Shown one piece after another: positions 24,562-34,031 of a stretch of 45,419 nucleotides of DNA. The stretch spans positions 1-45,419 of the forward strand of contig DUDT01000021.1 of assembly GCA_005110385.1 (NCBI GenBank), given 5' to 3'. Both the position numbers and the translations under genes were made by a program. A model generated the notes under the pieces. That model did no database searches. It was not told where the DNA came from and worked only from the letters and a program-made list of their open reading frames with translations. The stretch is from Candidatus Melainabacteria bacterium (GTDB taxonomy: Bacteria; Cyanobacteriota; Vampirovibrionia; LMEP-6097). Within the stretch, counting starts at the first letter, position 1. The number at the start of each line of letters is the position of its first letter.

Positions 24562-25058
24562 TTATTTAGCTCCTGTTCTTGAATGATATTTATAGCTTTA
24601 TGCAAATCATTTAGTTTCTGCTCAGCACTAAATTCTTTTTTAGCGAATTTAGCTAAATCAGCACGGCTTAGTGAATCGATAAGAAATCTAGCATCGGGGC
24701 TGCTTAATTCTTTAATTTCATATAATGATGATTTAATCTCATCTGTAGTTTTATCTAATAGAGCAGTATTCATGCGCTTATCGAAATACAGGCGGATTAG
24801 CTCTGAATAATTTAAATAGAATTTTTTATTATCACTTTCTAATTCGAGTTTCTGTAATTTTTCTATAAGACTTTCATAGAAAGGTTTTTCAGGTATATCT
24901 TTTTTCTTTTTGGAGAAAAATCTATATAAAAAATAAATTATAGCTACGCTAAAAATACCGATAAGAGTATATAAAAGCCACTCTGGTACAGCTATTTCAC
25001 TATAACCATGAATATCTTTAAGACTATTAATTAGTTTTTCTCTTGTTTCAGGAGTCAT
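24558..25058 (-). CDS. DUF4381-like membrane protein of the MoxR/VWA cassette
   Basis: One membrane helix (VPEWLLYTLIGIFSVAIIYFLYRFF, about residues 23-47) is followed by a basic stretch and a cytoplasmic helical domain of about 110 residues. Length, topology and its place just before BatA fit DUF4381, regularly found between DUF58 and BatA genes. It starts 8 bases after the small ORF. Confidence 0.78.
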   Translation of the reverse strand: MTPETREKLINSLKDIHGYSEIAVPEWLLYTLIGIFSVAIIYFLYRFFSKKKKDIPEKPFYESLIEKLQKLELESDNKKFYLNYSELIRLYFDKRMNTALLDKTTDEIKSSLYEIKELSSPDARFLIDSLSRADLAKFAKKEFSAEQKLNDLHKAINIIQEQELNK

Positions 25059-25066
25059 AGTGAAAT

Positions 25067-25207
25067 TTATTTTTTATTTCTCTTAAGTCCTTTTAAATAA
25101 TTATAGAGAGTGATGGTGTTTTCTAGTTCTCTTTTTACTTCTATATCATTACCAAGAGAAATGAGTTCACTATTTGGTGGGATGGGCTTTGATGGCTTGG
25201 CGTTCAT
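25067..25207 (-). CDS. Small ORF, 46 aa, heading the BatA operon
   Basis: It encodes MNAKPSKPIPPNSELISLGN and a helical, basic tail (EVKRELENTITLYNYLKGLKRNKK). It ends 8 bases before the DUF4381 start, so it looks like the first gene of the cassette's second half. In canonical operons DUF58 would be here. It could be a real small protein or the rest of a larger gene lost when the 25.3-33.0 kb block came in. Confidence 0.45.
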   Translation of the reverse strand: MNAKPSKPIPPNSELISLGNDIEVKRELENTITLYNYLKGLKRNKK

Positions 25208-25310
25208 GTGCTAAATATTAGTTCATTTTTTAGTTTTGATTAGTGAAATCCCTGAATAATTTTTATTAATGCTGGATTACCCTTAGAGTCTTTATTTGAG
25301 GGTATGACTG

Positions 25311-25580
25311 ATGAAAAGAAAATCAGCGAATTGGCTTAAAATAGCTCGTTATGATTTAAGAGCAGCCGAATTGGCTTTTAGTGTTGGTTTGCACTTAACT
25401 TGTGTAGAAAAATGTCACAGTTCTTTAGAAAAGCTCTTGAAAGGCTTATTTATGCTTACTAGATATCCTGATGATATAGAATTAATGGGAGATATGCTGA
25501 ATGAAGCTTATGTTCAGCATATCTTAAGCGAAACAAAAAGGATTTTTCGGTGGCTGGAAAAAAAACTTCTAACGAATTAA
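25311..25580 (+). CDS. HEPN-domain protein, internally shortened
   Basis: The first helices (NWLKIARYDLRAAELAFSVGLH, CVEKCHSSLEKLLKGLF) are those of HEPN proteins paired with MNT nucleotidyltransferases. Typical members have about 130 residues and a KTHDLxxL segment after LLKALL; here LLKGLF runs directly into MLTRYPDDIE, so about 40 residues seem to be missing. The C-terminal helix (ILSETKRIFRWLEKKL) is present. A perfect 11-bp inverted repeat (25491-25501 with 25513-25523) lies in the gene. The MNT gene overlaps its end by 31 bases. Confidence 0.75.
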   Translation: MKRKSANWLKIARYDLRAAELAFSVGLHLTCVEKCHSSLEKLLKGLFMLTRYPDDIELMGDMLNEAYVQHILSETKRIFRWLEKKLLTN

Positions 25581-25900
25581 AAGAGCTCACGGATAAAGTG
25601 ATTAACCTTGTTACAAGAGAGTTTCAGGTTGATGAAATAATTTTATTTGGTTCTTATGCGAAGGGAACAGCCACAGATCTTAGCGATGTTGATGTATTAG
25701 TTATTTCACCACAATTTAAGGAAGGAGTAGCCATTTTAGAGAACGTCTTCACGATTAAAGAAAAAACGGGCTTGAGAGAGCCTTATTTACAGCTTTTCGC
25801 CTTTCCTTCAAAGATTTATTACAATGAAGAATTATTTATAGATCCAGATTTTATTCGTGAAATTAAGAGAACGGGTAAGGTGCTGTATTCTAGCTTATAG
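25550..25900 (+). CDS. MNT-domain nucleotidyltransferase
   Basis: The minimal nucleotidyltransferase motif GSYAKGTATDLSDVDVLVIS is intact, with the two metal-binding Asp. Partners of HEPN proteins in this arrangement neutralise the HEPN toxin, in known cases by AMPylation, forming the HEPN/MNT (type VII) toxin-antitoxin class. The GTG start lies inside the HEPN gene. The antitoxin enzyme looks functional while its HEPN partner looks shortened. Confidence 0.87.
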   Translation: MAGKKTSNELKELTDKVINLVTREFQVDEIILFGSYAKGTATDLSDVDVLVISPQFKEGVAILENVFTIKEKTGLREPYLQLFAFPSKIYYNEELFIDPDFIREIKRTGKVLYSSL

Positions 25901-25938
25901 TTTAAATTTCTGATATATAATCTTAAAAAGGTTTTGAC

Positions 25939-27213
25939 ATGCTGGAATCAAAAACAAAAACTATTTCTCTAACTATTTTAGTGGCTTCCTTAGGCTATTT
26001 TGTGGATGTCTACGACTTGCAGCTCTTTAATATAGTAAGCAGAGAGAGCATAGCTGGTATAGGAATCACTGATGAAGCCTTAATTGCGAAGTACGATTAT
26101 CTACTGTTCCTGTGGCAAATGGGAGGAATGCTTGTTGGTGGCGTGCTTTGGGGTATCTTAGGCGATCTAAAGGGTAGAAAAAATATTTTATTTGGTTCTA
26201 TTCTTATGTATTCTTTAGCGAATTTAGCTAATGCTTTTGTTATAGACATGACTCAGTACAGTTTGATTAGGTTTGTGGCTGGTTTAGGGCTGGCTGGGGA
26301 GCTGGGTGCTGCTGTAACTCTGGTGAGTGAGCTTATGACTAAAGAGAAGCGGGGCTATGGCACTATGATTATCGTTACTATGGGCGCTTTTGGGGCGGTA
26401 GCTGCTGCATTAATTAGTAAAATGCATTTTGCTTTTTTAGGTTTAGCTAACTGGCAGATTATGTATATTATAGGTGGTGTTCTAGGATTGCTTTTGCTTG
26501 CTCTACGTATGGGAACTTTTGAAAGTGAAATGTTTGATGAAGTGAAAAAGTCTAATGTAGAAAAAGGTAATTTTTTAATGCTCTTTAATTCTCAAGAGAG
26601 ATTTAAAAAATATATGGCGTGTATTTTTATTGGGCTTCCAGTCTGGTACTGCATCGGCGTTCTAATTAAATTTTCTGAAAGCTTCTCGATTACTAATGCT
26701 GTAGTTGGTGAACCAGTTAAAGTTGGCTTTGCTATCATGTATGCTTATATAGGACTCTCTGTGGGAGATCTTTTCAGTGGTTTATTAAGTCAGCTTTTGA
26801 AAAGCCGCAAAAAAGTAGTTTATTTATATCTTGCAGCGACTATTTTAATTACATCTATTTTTCTTTTTACAAAAAATTTAAGCACTGAAACTTTTTATTT
26901 ACTCTGTTTTATAGTTGGCTTAGTGACTGGCTATTGGGCACTTTTTGTGACTATGGCGTCAGAGTCCTTTGGTACTAATATTCGAGCGACAGTTACTACT
27001 ACAGTGCCTAATTTCGTGCGTGGTGCAGTAGTGCCTGTAACGCTTTCTTTTAAGGCTTTAGAAACGATTATGGGGAATATTTATTCAGCGTTTATTGTAG
27101 GGGTACTTTGTTTTACTTTAGCTTTAGTTTCATTATTCTTTTTGGAGGAATCTTTTTCTAAAGATTTAGATTACGTGGAAGCCGATAAACCGCTTGAGTT
27201 AGCGATGACTTAA
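25939..27213 (+). CDS. Major facilitator superfamily transporter
   Basis: About twelve hydrophobic helices are visible in 424 residues. The first helix has VDVYDLQLFNIV, and the loop after helix 2 has GGVLWGILGDLKGRKNILFGS, the MFS signature (GxxxDRxGRR type). The segment RATVTTTVPNFVRGAVVP resembles the sugar-phosphate/organic-acid symporter branch. The substrate is not readable. It follows the MNT gene by 38 bases. Confidence 0.87.
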   Translation: MLESKTKTISLTILVASLGYFVDVYDLQLFNIVSRESIAGIGITDEALIAKYDYLLFLWQMGGMLVGGVLWGILGDLKGRKNILFGSILMYSLANLANAFVIDMTQYSLIRFVAGLGLAGELGAAVTLVSELMTKEKRGYGTMIIVTMGAFGAVAAALISKMHFAFLGLANWQIMYIIGGVLGLLLLALRMGTFESEMFDEVKKSNVEKGNFLMLFNSQERFKKYMACIFIGLPVWYCIGVLIKFSESFSITNAVVGEPVKVGFAIMYAYIGLSVGDLFSGLLSQLLKSRKKVVYLYLAATILITSIFLFTKNLSTETFYLLCFIVGLVTGYWALFVTMASESFGTNIRATVTTTVPNFVRGAVVPVTLSFKALETIMGNIYSAFIVGVLCFTLALVSLFFLEESFSKDLDYVEADKPLELAMT

Positions 27214-27316
27214 TATCTGTCATCAAAATAATACCAAGCCTTTTGAAACACTCTCTGATTCCTAATGTTAGAATTGATTTGCTGAATATTAATAACTGAA
27301 TATCGGGAAGATTTTA

Positions 27317-29062
27317 ATGGTCATTGAGAAAATAAAAACTAGTAGTTCTGCTCTGTTTAGGAAAAAAAGTATAGAAGGCTGTGCCGAAGAGGCTTTAGAC
27401 AGTGGGGCGCATATTAATTTAAAGAAGATTCTTACGGCTAGAGATTTAACAGCTTTAGGTGTTGCTGCGATTATAGGAGCAGGAGTTTTTTCTACTATTG
27501 GTAGAGCTTGTTTTAATGGCGGACCAGCGGTTTCTTTATTATTTGTTTTTACGGCGATTACCTGCGTATTCTGTGCCTTATGCTACGCTGAATTCGCTTC
27601 AAGAATACCAGTAGCTGGTAGTGCTTATACTTATGCTTATGTAGCCTTTGGGGAGTTAGTCGCTTGGATTATTGGCTGGACTTTAGTCTTAGAGTATGCG
27701 ATAGGTAATGCGACAGTGGCTATCGCCTGGTCGGCGAATTTCTGTAGTTTTTTAGAGGGGTTTGGGCTTAGGCTGCCAGACTTTCTTTCAAATAGTTATC
27801 TTGCTGCAGAGAAGTATCATAATGTTTTTCTCAAGCTTAGTGAAACTGGAGCGGTGATTCCTGAATACACTCAGCGAATGCATGATCTCTGGATCACAGC
27901 TCCTAAGCTGCTTGGGACTATCCCTTTTATTTTAAATATCCCTGCTTTTTTAATAGTCGCTGCCATAACTGCTTTAGTATATGTTGGTGTTAAAGAATCA
28001 CGTAACACTACTATTTTTATGGTCGTTTTTAAAGTGGCGGTCGTACTCCTTGTTATATTAGTAGGAGCTTTTTATGTAAATCCTGCGAATTGGGTACCCT
28101 TTGCACCAAATGGTGCTGCTGGAGTTATGCAGGGTGTTTCAGCGGTCTTCTTTGCTTATATGGGATTTGATGCTATTTCTACTACTGCTGAGGAGTGTAA
28201 GAATCCCCAGAAAGATCTCCCACAAGGGATGATGAATGCTTTGCTCATTTGCACTTTTCTATATATCGCGATATCAGTAGTTTTAACAGGTATGGTAAAT
28301 TATACTGAGCTTAACGTTGGTGATTTTCTTGCTTATGCTTTTGAAAGAGTCGGACTGCATTGGTTAGGTGGAATACTAGCTTTAAGTGCTGTAGTTGCTA
28401 CTACGAGTGTGCTTTTGGTGTTTCAGTTAGCTCAGCCGAGAATTTGGATGGTAATGAGCCGTGATGGTCTTTTACCTAAAAAGTTTTCATATATTCACCC
28501 TAAGTTTCAGACACCGAGCTTTGCCACACTAGTAATGGGTTTCACTGTTTCGGTTGCTACTCTTATTTTAGATGGTGAATTTGCGACAGATTTAAACAGT
28601 ATTGGTACACTCTTCGCTTTTGTTTCAGTGTGTGCTGGTATTCTTTTATTACCTAAAAATGTTCAGGGTGGCAGGTTTAAAGTCCCTTTCATAAATGGCA
28701 GATATATAGTTCCTGGATTATTCTTATTAACTATTATATTGATTAATGTTTGGAATATAAATTTTTTCCCAGAATTCTTTAGCTTAAATGATCCAGTAAG
28801 AACACCTTTCGAGGTATTTTCACATAAATTTCCTTATTACACGTTTTTTGCTTTAACGATATTTATCACGATTATGAGTGCGATTAAAAAATTATCGATA
28901 ATTCCAGTATTTGGTTTATTATCATGTTTTTATTTAATGACAGAGCTGGGTATCGCTAATTGGCAGAGATTTTTTATTTGGATGGCTATAGGTCTTATTA
29001 TTTATTTTGGTTTTGGTATGAAAAATAGTAAGCTTGCCAGCGAAACATTTCATCGACTTTAA
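27317..29062 (+). CDS. APC-family cationic amino acid permease
   Basis: The sequence LTARDLTALGVAAIIGAGVFSTIGRACFNGGPAVSLLF and the following YAEFASRIPVAGSAYTYAYVAFGELVAWIIGW mark the CAT branch of the APC superfamily. About 12-14 helices occur in 581 residues, and FFAYMGFDAISTTAEECKNPQKDLP is the conserved cytoplasmic segment. It probably takes up basic amino acids or exchanges them with H+. It stands on the same strand as the MFS gene but with a 103-base gap. Confidence 0.9.
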   Translation: MVIEKIKTSSSALFRKKSIEGCAEEALDSGAHINLKKILTARDLTALGVAAIIGAGVFSTIGRACFNGGPAVSLLFVFTAITCVFCALCYAEFASRIPVAGSAYTYAYVAFGELVAWIIGWTLVLEYAIGNATVAIAWSANFCSFLEGFGLRLPDFLSNSYLAAEKYHNVFLKLSETGAVIPEYTQRMHDLWITAPKLLGTIPFILNIPAFLIVAAITALVYVGVKESRNTTIFMVVFKVAVVLLVILVGAFYVNPANWVPFAPNGAAGVMQGVSAVFFAYMGFDAISTTAEECKNPQKDLPQGMMNALLICTFLYIAISVVLTGMVNYTELNVGDFLAYAFERVGLHWLGGILALSAVVATTSVLLVFQLAQPRIWMVMSRDGLLPKKFSYIHPKFQTPSFATLVMGFTVSVATLILDGEFATDLNSIGTLFAFVSVCAGILLLPKNVQGGRFKVPFINGRYIVPGLFLLTIILINVWNINFFPEFFSLNDPVRTPFEVFSHKFPYYTFFALTIFITIMSAIKKLSIIPVFGLLSCFYLMTELGIANWQRFFIWMAIGLIIYFGFGMKNSKLASETFHRL

Positions 29063-29165
29063 ATCAAATTCCTCCAAATCTCCCTTAAGTGAAATTAATT
29101 GGGGCAGTTTTACCCTTTCTTAACGTATATTGTTAATAAGTTGCTTACAGGGGTAAATACGTGGG

Positions 29166-32100
29166 ATGGACATTAGATTAACTGATGAGCAGAAGCTACA
29201 GCAGACTAAAATAAATGCTTTTATTACAGATTTAGAAAATAAAGTTAAGGCTGGTGCTGCTACGAACTTAAGTCTGGATTTGGGTAGCACTTTAAATGGG
29301 CTTTTTAAAACTTATGACGTTACTAAAGACTCAAAGTTTAACTCTAATGAAATAACTGGTTTAGTCGCGAATCTCAGACAGATTAACACTGAGGAGAATA
29401 TCTCTAAACTTTTTTATGTTAATGGCGAGTTTAATTTTGATACGACTGCAAGTGTTGATGTAACTGGCGATGGAAAATTTATCGCTAGAGAAGATTTAGT
29501 GGCTTTAACTCATATTTTAGATTCAGATGCTGCTAGAAGCGTAGCTGCTGATCAAGCGAATTCTGCTCCAATTCAAACCTTAAGTACGAATGCCAATTTT
29601 GGAACGGGTAATGTTTTTGGTGGCTTAAAACATTTTAATGGAAAGGGAGCTTTTTTCGTTACAAGTGGTGGTTTTACCGTGCTTACGGATACCAATGTAG
29701 GAGGGCATACTACGCAAATATATGATAAAAGTGGCAAGATGATATCGCGTATATGGGGCGATCCTCACGTGGATGATGATTCAGGTGTTCATGGTGATGA
29801 CTGGCATTTCGGTGATGATTCTACTTTTATACTACCGGATGGTACCGAGATCTTCTTTAATACTGAGGGCAATTCACGAAACAATGTTTATGTGACGACG
29901 GGACTTTATATAATTTCTGGTAGCAGTGTTTACCAAACGGGTCAAGCCATGAATGCGAGTGGTGTTAGCACTGCTGGGCGTAATGCAGGTATTAGTAAAT
30001 TAGATATTTCTGCTTCGGAATTTGATGCGAATTATGCGGATCAGAAAAGTAAATTCGACGGGGCTGGTGTTTTTGCATGGTCACAGGAAGCTAATGCGGG
30101 TAGAGGCGGTTGGGCTGTCAAAACCGATGCTGGCGAGTTTCAGGATATAGCTTATGAAAGCTGGGGAAATTATTTAAAAGCAGGTAATGAAACCTTTGAT
30201 AATCAGTATGCTGGGAAGGTGAATGTTAATCGTGCCCAGAGAATCGCTGCTCTCGATGGTGAGACAGTTAGAATTTTTGATACTATAGAAAGATCTGTTA
30301 AAGCTAATACCAATGTAGCAGATAGTGATATTAATGCACAGGATGCTTTTTTAAATTACAGCTTACTAAATAAGGCGAATGAAAAAGAGCTAACTACTTT
30401 TAGAAATATGCTTCTAGAGGGTGCTTCGGCAGAGCGCATGAAAGCTTTAGATACTTATGTTAAAAATAATCTAGGGGTTCTTTTAAATGCAGCGGAAGAG
30501 GAGAAGTATTTAAATTACTTAATGCGTTCTAATGATACAGAGATAGCTTCAGCGTATATAGATCTTTTAAAACTGAAAGCATCTGACAATAAATTCACTC
30601 TTTTAGACAGGCTTGCAAATAAAGAATTTAAATTAAATGAGGCTCAGGATGATGTTTTCATTAATATGTTAAAAACTTTTGATAGTCCTAAAGTCGCAGA
30701 AACTTATGTTCAAATAGCTAATGCTGGCGAAAATCCAGATAGTTTAGCTCTTCTAGAGGATTATGCGAAAGGAGAAATCATATTAAATCCAGATCAGGAA
30801 AAGACTTTTTTAAATTATTTAGGGAACAGTCCTAATGCTAATTTAGCGAAAACTTTTATTAATTTTGTTAAGCTTGATCCTGAATCATCTATGTTAGAAA
30901 TGCTTGAGGAAGAATTTAAGGAAAAAGGTTTTATTAATAAGGTTGTTGATGCTGAGGTAATAAAGCTTTTCGATACTTTAAAGGAGTCATCTCAGTTTAG
31001 AACTAGTTCTGATCAAGGTATGAGCATGGATAAGGCGGAGGATCTTTTCTGTGATTATTGTTTTGAAAATGATGCCAATATGACCGAATTAGCAGCATTT
31101 ACGAATATGGTTTCAGAGGGTGCTAGTAATGAGAATCTTACTGCTCTTGATCGATATATTACCAATAAAGCTAATTTAGCTTTAACTCCAGCTCAGGAGA
31201 ACACTTATTTAAGTTATCTAGTGCGTTCTGATAGTACTCAGTTAGCTGATGCTTATTTAAACTTAATTAAGTCTGGAGCTTACCCCGAAAAGTTAGCTTT
31301 ATTAGAAGACTATGCTCAGAAGGATTTAAATTTAAATAGCGAGAAGGAAGCGAAGTTCCTTGCAGCTTTACAGTCTTTCGATAAACCAAAACTCATTGAA
31401 AAATATTTAGATATTTTAGTCTCAGATAAAGCTTTAGAGCGTTTGGAAATCTTAGAAGAGTATGCGACTAGTGATCTTCAACTAAGTTCTTCGCAGGAAG
31501 AAGTATTTTTAGATTATTTAGATAAAAGCCCGAACACCAATCTAGCATTAAGCTATTTAAATCTTATAGAAGAGAAGGCTTCACCAAAGGTTCTTAAAGC
31601 CTTAGATGATCTTTTTCTTGCAAAGAGTGACATCAAGAAGCCACTTAGCTTAAATGATTTGAAATTTGCTGATCAATTGAGTAAGCTTGCTGCTCAGAAG
31701 CTTGACTCAGAGGCAGCTGCTCTCTATGGTAAGTTAATTTTTAATTTCAACCTAGACAGTCCTAAGCATATTTTCATTACGTCTGTTTTAGACTCATTAG
31801 ATCAAGTCAATGCGACTACTGGACTTGATGTGAATCCAGCTCAGAGACTCTCAGCGAACAGAACAATCTTAAGAGAGTTAGCTGCTATTGCAGAGAATCC
31901 GACCAAAACTATAGTGAAAACAGGTCCAGGTACAGATTTATTTCAAGGTAAGAATGAATTTATAGCTAAATTTACTGGCCCTTATGCTAATGTCGCTTTA
32001 GGTTTAGTAGATGCACAGATCAATCTTTTAGAGACTTTTGATCAGAATGATCCGAAAGTGAAGCAGGCTATAGCTAACAATATTGCAATGATGGATTTCA

Positions 32101-33017
32101 GCCCTACTTATGCTTCAAGTAATATAGCTCCAGTACTTACTACTACTGGTGAAGTGAGATTAAATTCTAGGCAGCGTTTACTCTATACTAAGTTTGAGGC
32201 TGCTCATAAATCTGCTCATGGTGGTAGTCCTAACCAAGAAGAGAATACTGATTTCATTCAACTCCTTACGAAGACTTCTCTTTGGACGAATAGAAATTTT
32301 ATGGATTTGTTTATTGGAAGGTCTGCTAGTGGCAATCAAACTGCCGTGGATGATTTACTTAAAATCGCTAATTATGGGGGATCTAATAAAAAAATGGTAT
32401 TAGAGTTACCAAGCTCTGGTATTAGTGATACTGCGATTAATTATGCGACTAAGTTTATAGATTTCGCGAAAGAAATACCTGCTAAGCCAGCTTATGATTC
32501 AATACGTTCTACAGCTGAGTCTTTGACGAATTATGTGATGACGGTGTCTCATAGATTAAAAGATGCTAATTTGGGAGATTTTATTGATAAGTCTTTAGCT
32601 GTATTAAAAGAGACTTTCCCTAAAGTTAATTCTCAAGCAGTCTCTGCAACTACTAAGCTAGCTGCAAGCCAAGGTGATGGTATCAATGAGGCTGAAAATA
32701 CTCGTCTCTTGGTGCGTAATCTTAATAATCTTCGCCTCTCGGTAGCTTTTGGTATTACTGTAGCACCACAGGCGGTAGATTTAATTTCTAAGGGTGATTC
32801 CACTGCATTAAAAGCTGCTGGTTTAGCTGATTCTAATAAAGATTTTGCTATCGAACAGATAAGTCTTTATGACTCGATAGTTCAGATTTATGAGTCTATG
32901 ATTAGTGCAGAGAATTCTAAAGAAAAGCCTGATAATTCTAAAATCAGTTCTTATAAAAATGTTATCTCTGTTTATCAGGGTGCTAAGAGCAAAGTTAAGT
33001 CAGCTAATAAACTCTGA
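29166..33017 (+). CDS. Giant EF-hand protein with DUF1521 self-cleavage motif and helical repeats
   Basis: The protein has 1283 residues. Two EF-hand-type loops lie at residues 51-62 (DVTKDSKFNSNE) and 98-109 (DVTGDGKFIARE). Residues about 155-345 resemble DUF1521, the metal-ion-induced autocleavage domain of rhizobial NopE1, with the exact GDPHVD motif at 198-203 (29757-29774), where the family cuts between Asp and Pro after Ca2+ binding. An acidic stretch and DWHFGDDSTFILPDGTEIFF follow. Residues about 400-890 are tandem helical repeats of about 50 residues (ALLEDYAKGEIILNPDQEKTFLNYL and similar). The C-terminus is shared with the paralogue at 1-4713. No signal peptide is seen, so export, if any, uses another route. 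The function is unknown. Confidence 0.88.
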   Translation: MDIRLTDEQKLQQTKINAFITDLENKVKAGAATNLSLDLGSTLNGLFKTYDVTKDSKFNSNEITGLVANLRQINTEENISKLFYVNGEFNFDTTASVDVTGDGKFIAREDLVALTHILDSDAARSVAADQANSAPIQTLSTNANFGTGNVFGGLKHFNGKGAFFVTSGGFTVLTDTNVGGHTTQIYDKSGKMISRIWGDPHVDDDSGVHGDDWHFGDDSTFILPDGTEIFFNTEGNSRNNVYVTTGLYIISGSSVYQTGQAMNASGVSTAGRNAGISKLDISASEFDANYADQKSKFDGAGVFAWSQEANAGRGGWAVKTDAGEFQDIAYESWGNYLKAGNETFDNQYAGKVNVNRAQRIAALDGETVRIFDTIERSVKANTNVADSDINAQDAFLNYSLLNKANEKELTTFRNMLLEGASAERMKALDTYVKNNLGVLLNAAEEEKYLNYLMRSNDTEIASAYIDLLKLKASDNKFTLLDRLANKEFKLNEAQDDVFINMLKTFDSPKVAETYVQIANAGENPDSLALLEDYAKGEIILNPDQEKTFLNYLGNSPNANLAKTFINFVKLDPESSMLEMLEEEFKEKGFINKVVDAEVIKLFDTLKESSQFRTSSDQGMSMDKAEDLFCDYCFENDANMTELAAFTNMVSEGASNENLTALDRYITNKANLALTPAQENTYLSYLVRSDSTQLADAYLNLIKSGAYPEKLALLEDYAQKDLNLNSEKEAKFLAALQSFDKPKLIEKYLDILVSDKALERLEILEEYATSDLQLSSSQEEVFLDYLDKSPNTNLALSYLNLIEEKASPKVLKALDDLFLAKSDIKKPLSLNDLKFADQLSKLAAQKLDSEAAALYGKLIFNFNLDSPKHIFITSVLDSLDQVNATTGLDVNPAQRLSANRTILRELAAIAENPTKTIVKTGPGTDLFQGKNEFIAKFTGPYANVALGLVDAQINLLETFDQNDPKVKQAIANNIAMMDFSPTYASSNIAPVLTTTGEVRLNSRQRLLYTKFEAAHKSAHGGSPNQEENTDFIQLLTKTSLWTNRNFMDLFIGRSASGNQTAVDDLLKIANYGGSNKKMVLELPSSGISDTAINYATKFIDFAKEIPAKPAYDSIRSTAESLTNYVMTVSHRLKDANLGDFIDKSLAVLKETFPKVNSQAVSATTKLAASQGDGINEAENTRLLVRNLNNLRLSVAFGITVAPQAVDLISKGDSTALKAAGLADSNKDFAIEQISLYDSIVQIYESMISAENSKEKPDNSKISSYKNVISVYQGAKSKVKSANKL
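29757..29774 (+). other. GDPHVD autocleavage motif codons
   Basis: These six codons encode GDPHVD, identical to the self-cleavage site of NopE1-type DUF1521 proteins, where the bond after the first Asp breaks in the presence of Ca2+. If active, the product would be an N-terminal piece of 199 residues with both EF-hands and a C-terminal piece of 1084. Confidence 0.7.
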
Positions 33018-33049
33018 AAGACCACTGTATAAGCAGTTTTCAGAAGATT

Positions 33050-33080
33050 AAAATGATGCTTGGCAAAAGATCATTTTTTT
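33050..33080 (+). terminator. Hairpin terminator after the giant protein gene
   Basis: AAAATGAT (33050-33057) and ATCATTTT (33070-33077) form an 8-bp stem ending in T residues. The right arm overlaps the last codons of the convergent DUF58 gene. Confidence 0.55.
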
Positions 33081-34006
33081 AAGAAAAATTTCTGTAGTTC
33101 AATCAGGTAGTTCTTATCAGTTGAGAGTTCCAGAAGTTTTACTCCGAGTTTTTTGACCTCTGCTTTAAAAGCCTCTCTCTGACTGTTTTGTAATTCACTG
33201 ATGTATTCTCTGTTAATTTTTCGGTTTAAATTTAATGATGAACGGTGACCCGTCTCTGGATCAGAAATTTCAATAAAGCCAAGATTCGGCAAAAAGAACT
33301 CCTTGGGATCTCTAATAGAAACTAGGCTTAGGTCTTGAGTTTTTTTTAAAATTTTAATTTCGTGATTATAGTTTAACTGTTCAGGATTATTAATTAAGGT
33401 TTTTTCTGATGCATAAATTTGATTTGGATTATCTAAAAAATCTGAAATATAGAAAATTATTGAATGTTTAGGACTCAGCCTGATAACGGAATTCAGTGAT
33501 TTTTTGATATTGGTAGTTTTATATAACGGTTTAAAAGTCAGAAGTTCTTTTATGAGTCTAAAAATATGAGCCTTTCCCTGTTTGGGTTCTAAATATAATT
33601 CCACATCTTCACTTACTATCATTAATCCGACCTTGTCATTATTTTTAATGGCAAGAAAAGCAAGTATAGAAGCTAATTCGACTGTAAGTTCTTTTTTGGT
33701 TTTTTCTTCAGTGCCGAAATGGCTAGAGGCACTTAAATCTATCACTAATAGTAAAGTCATCTGCCTTTCTTCTTTATACTGTCTGATATAAGGACTCTGC
33801 ATCCGAGCGGTGACTTTCCAGTCAAGGTTTTTAATCTCATCACCATGCTGATATTCTCTTATAGACTCAAAATTTAAGCCGGTGCCTTTAAACGCAGATT
33901 TATATTCCCCTGCTAATATTTGACTGCTTAATTTATCACTTTTAAGTAATATTTTTTTGATTTGGCTGATTAAAACCTTATCTAGAACAGGGTTATTATT
34001 AATCAT
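33071..34006 (-). CDS. DUF58 protein of the MoxR/VWA cassette
   Basis: The hallmark FESIREYQHGDEIKNLDWKVTARM (DUF58) is present, and LLLVIDLSASSHFGTEEK opens a VWA-like fold. It is 311 aa, a usual length. DUF58 proteins are partners of MoxR ATPases, and the MoxR gene lies 25 bases upstream. In most genomes DUF4381 and BatA follow directly; here they are 7.9 kb further on, beyond an opposite-strand block. Confidence 0.92.
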   Translation of the reverse strand: MINNNPVLDKVLISQIKKILLKSDKLSSQILAGEYKSAFKGTGLNFESIREYQHGDEIKNLDWKVTARMQSPYIRQYKEERQMTLLLVIDLSASSHFGTEEKTKKELTVELASILAFLAIKNNDKVGLMIVSEDVELYLEPKQGKAHIFRLIKELLTFKPLYKTTNIKKSLNSVIRLSPKHSIIFYISDFLDNPNQIYASEKTLINNPEQLNYNHEIKILKKTQDLSLVSIRDPKEFFLPNLGFIEISDPETGHRSSLNLNRKINREYISELQNSQREAFKAEVKKLGVKLLELSTDKNYLIELQKFFLKK

Positions 34007-34031
34007 CTGAGTAGAGACCTTTTCAGAAATA

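Noticed and set aside
25491-25523. Inverted repeat in the HEPN gene as a member of the in-frame element family
   Set aside because: Its arms and loop share no sequence with the element, and the protein is not longer than usual at that point.
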